Assembly (NCBI RefSeq): GCF_005796225.1
Contig: NZ_VAHO01000005.1
Coordinates: 62,001 to 126,000, forward strand
Origin: Pseudarthrobacter sp. NamE5
GTDB taxonomy: Bacteria > Actinomycetota > Actinomycetes > Actinomycetales > Micrococcaceae
Direction of reading: 5' to 3'
DNA length: 64,000 bases
Positions 59,352 to 64,000 of this stretch are shown here, piece after piece. The notes below the pieces were generated by a model that did not search any database, was not told the origin of the DNA, and worked only from the letters and a program-made list of their open reading frames with translations. The position numbers were made by a program, and so were the translations under genes. The first letter of the stretch is position 1. Each line of letters starts with the position of its first letter.

Positions 59352-60797
59352 GTGGAACCAACAACACCGCTCACGCTGGATGAGCAGTCGGACTTGCAGC
59401 CGAGGACGCCGCAACCGGCGGAATCCGGGCTTCGCCGCTCCATGGGGCCGCGCCATCTGGTGATGATCGCCATGGGCGGCGTTATCGGTTCGGGCCTGTT
59501 CCTCAGCTCGGGCTACACCATCTCCCAGGCAGGGCCCCTGGGCGCGGTGCTCGCGTACCTCGTGGGCGCGTTCGTGGTCTATCTGGTGATGGCCTGCCTT
59601 GGCGAACTCGCCGTCGCCTACCCGGTATCCGGCGCGTTCCACATCTACGCCGCCCGCTCCATTGGCCCGGCCACCGGATTCGCCACAGCCTGGCTGTACT
59701 GGCTCTGCTGGGCGGTGGCCATCGGCTCGGAGTTCACCGCGTCCGGGCTGCTGATGCAGCGCTGGTTCCCCGACGTTGAGGTGTGGGTCTGGTGCCTGGT
59801 CTTTGCCGCTGTCCTGTTCGGCTTCAACGCGGTCTCCTCGAAATTCTTCGGTGAGTCCGAGTTCTGGTTCGCCATTGTGAAGGTGGCGGCGATAATCGGC
59901 CTCATCGTCCTCGGCGGGGCCGCCCTGTTCGGCTTCCACCCGCTCAGCAGCGGCGGGAGCCACCCGTTCCTGTTCGAGAACTTCGCCACTGAATCAGGCC
60001 TTTTCCCCAACGGCTTCACCGGCGTCCTGGTCACCGTGCTGGCGGTTTTTTACGCCTTCTCCGGCTCCGAACTGATCGGCGTGGCAGCCGGCGAAACCAA
60101 GGACCCCGCAACCAGCATCCCCAAGGCCCTGCGCACCACCGTCCTCCGCCTGCTCATCTTCTTCGTCGGCGCTATCGCGGTGATCGCCGCCACCATTCCC
60201 TACAGCGAGGTGGGCCTGGACGAGAGCCCGTTCGTCACGGTGTTCTCCGCCATCGGCATTCCCTTCGCCGCCGACATCATGAACTTCGTCATCATCACCG
60301 CCCTCCTCTCCGCCGGGAACAGCGGCCTCTTCTCCTGCGCCCGCATGCTCTACTCCCTGGCAGAGGAGGGCCACGCGCCCCGCGCCTTCAAGAAGCTGAC
60401 GCGCCGGGGAATCCCCCTGGTCGCTCTCTCCGTCAGCATGGTGGGCGGCCTTGCATCCCTGATCAGCAGCGTGGTTGCCCCCGAAACGGTCTACCTGGTC
60501 CTGGTGTCCGTGGCCGGCTTCGCCGTGGTGGGCGTGTGGATGTCCATCACCGCCTCGCACTTTTTCCACCGCCGCACCTTTATCCGGAACGGCGGCGACC
60601 TGTCAGCCCTCGCCTACAAGGCCCCGCTGTTCCCGCTGGTCCCCATCCTTGCATTCTCGCTGTGCGTCGTGTCCCTGGTCGGCATCGCCCTCGACTCCAC
60701 CCAGGCCGCCGCGCTCTACTTCGGCATCCCTTTCGTGGCCGCCTGCTACATCTGGTTCCACTTCCGGCACGGACGCAAGGCAGTGCCGGCCAAGTAA
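59352..60797 (+). CDS. APC-family amino-acid permease
   Basis: A 481-residue transporter with 12 predicted helices. The N-terminal motif GGVIGSGLFLSSG and the strand-like VLVTVLAVFYAFSGSELIGVAAGET are typical of the GABA/proline/D-serine group. GTG 59352 follows GGAG by 6 nt; TTG 59340 is an alternative. It imports an amino acid by proton symport. The precise substrate is unclear. Confidence 0.88.
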   Translation: MEPTTPLTLDEQSDLQPRTPQPAESGLRRSMGPRHLVMIAMGGVIGSGLFLSSGYTISQAGPLGAVLAYLVGAFVVYLVMACLGELAVAYPVSGAFHIYAARSIGPATGFATAWLYWLCWAVAIGSEFTASGLLMQRWFPDVEVWVWCLVFAAVLFGFNAVSSKFFGESEFWFAIVKVAAIIGLIVLGGAALFGFHPLSSGGSHPFLFENFATESGLFPNGFTGVLVTVLAVFYAFSGSELIGVAAGETKDPATSIPKALRTTVLRLLIFFVGAIAVIAATIPYSEVGLDESPFVTVFSAIGIPFAADIMNFVIITALLSAGNSGLFSCARMLYSLAEEGHAPRAFKKLTRRGIPLVALSVSMVGGLASLISSVVAPETVYLVLVSVAGFAVVGVWMSITASHFFHRRTFIRNGGDLSALAYKAPLFPLVPILAFSLCVVSLVGIALDSTQAAALYFGIPFVAACYIWFHFRHGRKAVPAK

Positions 60798-60799
60798 CG

Positions 60800-60856
60800 C
60801 GGACGACGGCGGCCGTGGCAGGTGCGGGGGGCACCTTCCCGGACGGTCGCCGTCGT
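60800..60856 (+). terminator. Imperfect hairpin after the amino-acid permease
   Basis: ACGACGGCG at about 60803-60811 faces CGCCGTCGT at about 60844-60853, with an inner AGGTGC/GCACCT hairpin between. TTCTTTCC follows, a modest T-rich tail. It probably ends the permease transcript. Confidence 0.55.
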
Positions 60857-60937
60857 TCTTTCCAGAAACTCTTCCTGCCCTTCCGAGGGGGAGGGGGCGT
60901 GGAAGAATGGGGCGTGGTTTCCGGCCGGGAGGGGCAA

Positions 60938-61735
60938 GTGAGCGTGGAGTCGTCTGCAGAGGCGTCGTCGATGGCGCAAGGGCTGCGGATCGTGCGGCTG
61001 GTGGCCGACCGGGAAAAACGGGGCGGCCAGCTGCTGGGAGTCTCCCAGATCGCCGCCGAGCTGCACCTGGAGCAGAGCCGCGTTTCCCGGCTGACGCAGG
61101 AACTGTGCGGCCTGGGACTGCTTGAGCGTGTGGACCGGGGACCGTTCCGGACCGGCCAGCGCTTTTTCACCCTGGCGGCTGCACTCAACACCGGCTGGGT
61201 CCGGGAAGCCAGGACCGAGCTTGAGTCCCTCGTGGCTTCGCTCGGGCTGCGGGCAAGGCTTTCCGTCCGGGACGGCTTCCGCGTGACACTCCTTCGGGCC
61301 TCCAGCAACGACGCCGTTCCCGGCAGCTTCGTGAAGCCCGGAATGGTGACGCCGGTATGGTGCACCGGGGCCGGGCGGGCCCTGCTGTGGGACTTTGACC
61401 GCCCGGCCCTGGACCGCCTGCTGGCCGGCGTCAACTACATCGGCATCGGCGGCCCGGGCGCTGCACATTCAACAGCCCAGGTCTGGGATCTGATGGTGCG
61501 TGACAGGGCAGCGGGGTTCATTGCCGCCGATGAGGAATACGAGCATGGGGTGGTGGAGCTCGCGGTGCCCGTGCGGGACGGCGGGGGAGGCGTCCTTGCC
61601 TCGCTGAGTATCCTCGGGAGCGGGGCGGACATCGGCGCCGACGCCGGGGCTTTCGCCGACGTGCTGCGCCGATCCGCCGATCGTCTTGGACTCCTTCAGG
61701 AAGCTGCTGGTCCTGCCGGCGGCCAGTTCCCCTGA
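60938..61735 (+). CDS. IclR-family regulator
   Basis: A 265-residue IclR regulator. Winged helix at about residues 12-75 (GVSQIAAELHLEQSRVSRLTQEL) and an effector-binding domain with WCTGAGRALLWDFD and EYEHGVVELAVPVRD. GTG 60938 follows GGGAGGGG. It lies beside an IclR paralogue transcribed toward it, so the two may regulate the flanking transport and catabolic genes. The target is not known. Confidence 0.85.
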   Translation: MSVESSAEASSMAQGLRIVRLVADREKRGGQLLGVSQIAAELHLEQSRVSRLTQELCGLGLLERVDRGPFRTGQRFFTLAAALNTGWVREARTELESLVASLGLRARLSVRDGFRVTLLRASSNDAVPGSFVKPGMVTPVWCTGAGRALLWDFDRPALDRLLAGVNYIGIGGPGAAHSTAQVWDLMVRDRAAGFIAADEEYEHGVVELAVPVRDGGGGVLASLSILGSGADIGADAGAFADVLRRSADRLGLLQEAAGPAGGQFP

Positions 61736-61738
61736 CGT

Positions 61739-62506
61739 TCAGTCCTTCGGAATGTAGCCGAGCCTGGACTCAAGCCACCTGCCCTGCGCCACCAGGGCTG
61801 CGGCGCACGCCTCCCGGCGGGGCTCCAACCGGGCCTTGATGCCCACGATCTGCAGCGCCGCCGCCACCTCGCCCTTAAAGTCCCGGATGGGAACTGCCAG
61901 GGAGTAGAGCCCCGGCTCGGCTTCCTCGTCAACAATGGAGTAGCCGCGCTTCCGGGCTGCCTCGCGCCGGGCCAGGAAGTCTTCAACGCCTGCTGGCGTG
62001 TTAGGGCCATGGCGGACAAACTCGGTGGCTGCGAAGACAGTGCGCACCTCCGCCTCTGATGCTTCCCAGAGCACTGCCTGCCCTGCGTCACTGCAGTAGG
62101 CAGGGTAGGGCCGGCCCAGCCAGGAGCCCACAAGGTTGCTGCTGGGCGGAACGCTCTCGCCGATGGTCACCGTGCTGTCGGCATGCAGCACGCCAAGGAA
62201 ACAGGCCTCATCTGTTTCCCTGGCAAGGGTTTCAAGGGCCGTGGCCCCATCGGACTGCAGCCGGCGCTCGGTCAGCAACTGGGCATCAGTCAGGAGGGAC
62301 CAGCCCAGGCTGTACTTCCGCTGGGAGGTCCGGGCCAGGAATCCTTCCTGCTCAGCGCTGCGCAGGTTGCGCGACACCTGGCTGCGGTCCTTGCCCAGCT
62401 CTGTGGCGATGTCCGCCACCGTACCGCCGGAAAATCCGGCCTCGTGGCGCCAACCTACAGCGAGTAGGGCCATGATTCCGCGGCCCATGCTGGAGGTCTT
62501 CGACAT
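61739..62506 (-). CDS. IclR-family regulator (convergent with the first)
   Basis: A 255-residue IclR regulator with winged helix VADIATELGKDRSQVSRNLR and an effector domain ending AVPIRDFKGEVAAALQIVG. It differs markedly from the IclR at 60938, so it is not a recent duplicate. It lies downstream of the cyclase-family gene on the same strand but 158 nt apart, and may control it. Confidence 0.88.
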   Translation of the reverse strand: MSKTSSMGRGIMALLAVGWRHEAGFSGGTVADIATELGKDRSQVSRNLRSAEQEGFLARTSQRKYSLGWSLLTDAQLLTERRLQSDGATALETLARETDEACFLGVLHADSTVTIGESVPPSSNLVGSWLGRPYPAYCSDAGQAVLWEASEAEVRTVFAATEFVRHGPNTPAGVEDFLARREAARKRGYSIVDEEAEPGLYSLAVPIRDFKGEVAAALQIVGIKARLEPRREACAAALVAQGRWLESRLGYIPKD

Positions 62507-62664
62507 GGGGTTGAGTCTAGTGGAGCCGTTTCCCTGCTCGGGCAGCGCCCCGCATTCGCCGGAACAGTGCCGGGACGCTGGTTTCTTCCGGCTACTGAGC
62601 GCTCTTGCCGCGACTGCGCTGCAGACGGCTGCGGGGCAAAGCTGGCGCCCGGGGAAGCTTTCGC

Positions 62665-63423
62665 TCAGCAGATGGCAAAGACCCGCGCCGGGAAACCGCT
62701 CCCGCCCTCGGGCTTCGGCCAGGTTGCCACGAGGGCCGCCCCGGCTTCGGGAAGACTGTCCAGGTTTGCCAGCAGTTCAATCTGCCAGCGGTCCTGCCCC
62801 AGGACGTAGGTTTCGAGGCTGAAGTCCTGGCGGGAGGTGGCACGTCCAGGGTCGGTGTCCGTCTGTTCATGGCCCACCGCCGCAACCTGCCGCTCCTTGA
62901 TAAGGAACTGCAGCACGTCCAAGGACCAGCCGGGGGTGCGGCTTACGCCGTCGGCGTCCCTGTTTGCCATGGCTGCCGGATCCGGCCATCTGCTGCTCCA
63001 GCCAGTGCGCAAGGCCACGAAGGCGCTTTCGGGGATAACGCCGTTCCGGTGCTCCCAGTCCTGCACGTCCCGGAGGGTGGGCGTGGCGTCATGGTCCTCT
63101 GCTACCCGCGCAGTGATGTCCAGGACCACCAGGGGGAGGATCATCTCGCTGACATGGATCTGGTCCAGTGTCCTGCCGCCCTTGATGAAGTGGGAGGGCG
63201 GGTCAACATGCGTTCCCCATTGGCCCACGATCGAATACCGGTGGGCAGTGAAACCGTCACCTTGTTCCAAAGAGAACAATGCTTCCCGCACCTCATTGGG
63301 AAAGGCCGGAAAGTGCGGCTGTCCGGGGTGGAAGGCATGCGTCAGATCAATGAATTGCCTGCCCGCAAGGGCTGTGCGCAGGTGCTCCCACAGGGACAAG
63401 GTGCCGATGGTGATTTCGGTCAT
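62665..63423 (-). CDS. Cyclase-family (kynurenine formamidase-like) metal hydrolase
   Basis: A 252-residue protein of the cyclase/PF04199 fold. FIDLTHAFHPGQPHFP and GQWGTHVDPPSHF provide the HxxxD-type metal-binding motif, and later HEQTDTDPG completes the site. Known members hydrolyse amides, formyl-kynurenine or isatin, or close rings. The start overlaps the upstream gene by 4 nt (ATGA). IclR regulators nearby suggest catabolism of an aromatic or amide compound. Confidence 0.85.
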   Translation of the reverse strand: MTEITIGTLSLWEHLRTALAGRQFIDLTHAFHPGQPHFPAFPNEVREALFSLEQGDGFTAHRYSIVGQWGTHVDPPSHFIKGGRTLDQIHVSEMILPLVVLDITARVAEDHDATPTLRDVQDWEHRNGVIPESAFVALRTGWSSRWPDPAAMANRDADGVSRTPGWSLDVLQFLIKERQVAAVGHEQTDTDPGRATSRQDFSLETYVLGQDRWQIELLANLDSLPEAGAALVATWPKPEGGSGFPARVFAIC

Positions 63424-63866
63424 GCTGCTGCTCCCTCTGGGGCTGATGACGGTGGGCTTGTTAAAACACTGATGGGGCCGCCAAGTTCAATGACCGGCAC
63501 TTCCCAGGGATGGATGTCCACGAGCCGCCGCACGAGATACTCAACGGCAGCTTCTTCCAGCGACGCATCAAAGTAGGTAGTGAAAATAAAGGTGGGGGAC
63601 ACCGTCTGTTCGCCCACGCGGCCCAGGGTGGGGTTGGCACCCGGGGCTGTGGTGAATCCTTCGAACCCCAGCCCCGACTCGAACACGTGCTTATAGCTGC
63701 CAAAGTCGCCCAGTTCCCCGAACTGGGACAGGGCCTGCAGCAGGGACGCTATTCCAGGGTCAGCACTGACCGCCGCAGCATCACCGGTGGAAAGCCGGGT
63801 AAAAGTGGCTCCGCTGATGGGCCAGTGCACGCGCAGCTTGCGTACCCGGTGCAATTGAACGTCCAA
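63420..63866 (-). CDS. Hypothetical protein translationally coupled to the cyclase-family gene
   Basis: A 148-residue protein I do not recognise. TTG 63866 is used because GAGGA precedes it by 7 nt; the longer upstream frame has no start support. Visible features are VHWPISGATFTRL, two FE/YK-rich stretches, FIFTTYFDASLEEAAVEYL and the end IHPWEVPVIELGGP. The repeated alpha/beta pattern suggests a small ferredoxin-like fold. The 4-nt overlap with the cyclase gene argues for shared function. Confidence 0.65.
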   Translation of the reverse strand: MDVQLHRVRKLRVHWPISGATFTRLSTGDAAAVSADPGIASLLQALSQFGELGDFGSYKHVFESGLGFEGFTTAPGANPTLGRVGEQTVSPTFIFTTYFDASLEEAAVEYLVRRLVDIHPWEVPVIELGGPISVLTSPPSSAPEGAAA

Positions 63867-63931
63867 GACCTGTCCTCTTTCCTGCCGAACGCGCGGCGGT
63901 CGGCAGCCATCGTGACAGAAAGAAACAATCA

Positions 63932-63964
63932 TTACAAGCATATGGAAATGCGTATAGTGACTAC
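63932..63964 (+). promoter_or_regulatory. Candidate promoter of the last gene
   Basis: TATAGT at 63953-63958 is a good -10 element and TTACAA at 63932-63937 a possible -35, with 15-bp spacing. The ATG at 63965 begins 7 nt after the -10, so the transcript may be leaderless, as is common in Actinobacteria. Confidence 0.4.
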
Positions 63965-64000
63965 ATGCCACGCACTGCTTCCCTGTCCCGTCTGTTCGAC
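63965..64000 (+). CDS. 5' end of a rightward gene cut by the window
   Basis: ATG 63965 opens a frame reading MPRTASLSRLFD to the window edge, only 12 codons. It is divergent from the unknown gene at 63420. Too little is present to assign a family. A regulator or hydrolase of the same catabolic unit is possible. Confidence 0.45.
   Translation, partial: MPRTASLSRLFD

Noticed and set aside
1..64000. tRNA, rRNA, transposase, integrase or attachment-site sequences
   Set aside because: I looked for T-loop strings (GGTTCGAATC type), transposase motifs and terminal inverted repeats and found none convincing. The duplicated segments are explained by gene relics rather than by an insertion element.

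Overview
This is high-GC actinobacterial DNA. Gene content points to a soil member of the Micrococcaceae (Arthrobacter, Pseudarthrobacter or Paenarthrobacter type): many GTG and TTG starts, uridine-utilisation genes like those of Corynebacterium, HutC- and FCD-type GntR regulators, a mycothiol-type DsbA relative, a small cold-shock protein, and dense sugar-acid and organic-acid catabolism. The genus is inferred from family resemblance, not from a marker gene. I saw no tRNA, rRNA, CRISPR array, insertion sequence or phage gene.

Layout. 1-3.2 kb: ribokinase (cut by the window edge) divergent from a transporter and a nucleoside hydrolase, a uridine/ribonucleoside module with a GntR-type operator between. 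3.9-9.2 kb: a clear TPP riboswitch followed by an SDR and an NtaA-like flavin monooxygenase, then a DsbA-like protein, an SRPBCC protein and an amidase; none is a recognised thiamin gene. 9.2-12.6 kb: small accessory genes, including an intact and a frameshifted YciI copy around a HutC regulator, a VOC protein, a membrane-anchored HNH protein and a small membrane protein. 12.6-25.1 kb: the most coherent catabolic island. A DeoR regulator and a fused four-carbon acid-sugar kinase/PdxA-like dehydrogenase diverge from a nine-gene run: peptide/oligosaccharide-type ABC importer, aldo/keto reductase, HpcH/HpaI aldolase, cytoplasmic sialidase-like protein and SDR. A 32-bp tandem repeat follows. 25.3-28.4 kb: SDR, FCD regulator and GntP permease for another sugar acid.

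28.5-31 kb: a metallophosphoesterase lipoprotein and a GH16 glycosidase. 31.3-39.2 kb: organic-acid uptake, with a MatC-like permease, a fused TctA-TctB membrane protein, TctC, a PrpF-like isomerase, a universal stress protein and a divergent LysR regulator. 39.3-46.3 kb: a mosaic of paralogues and relics. A second small membrane protein, decayed GNAT, nucleoside-hydrolase, HutC and VOC fragments, two subtilases, a second metallophosphoesterase lipoprotein and an AGCS symporter lie here. Several relics match intact genes in the first 12 kb.

46.7-64 kb: DUF4383 and Rho_N-domain proteins, a cold-shock protein, a gluconate module (GntR, GntK, GntP), PhoD, a TfoX-like protein, SDR, MocR/EamA/PaiB, RlmC, an amino-acid permease, two IclR regulators, a cyclase-family hydrolase with a coupled unknown protein, and the first codons of a rightward gene.

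Most transport/catabolism units sit beside their own regulator (GntR, DeoR, LysR, IclR, MocR), often divergently, with palindromic candidate operators between. Strong intrinsic hairpins separate units.
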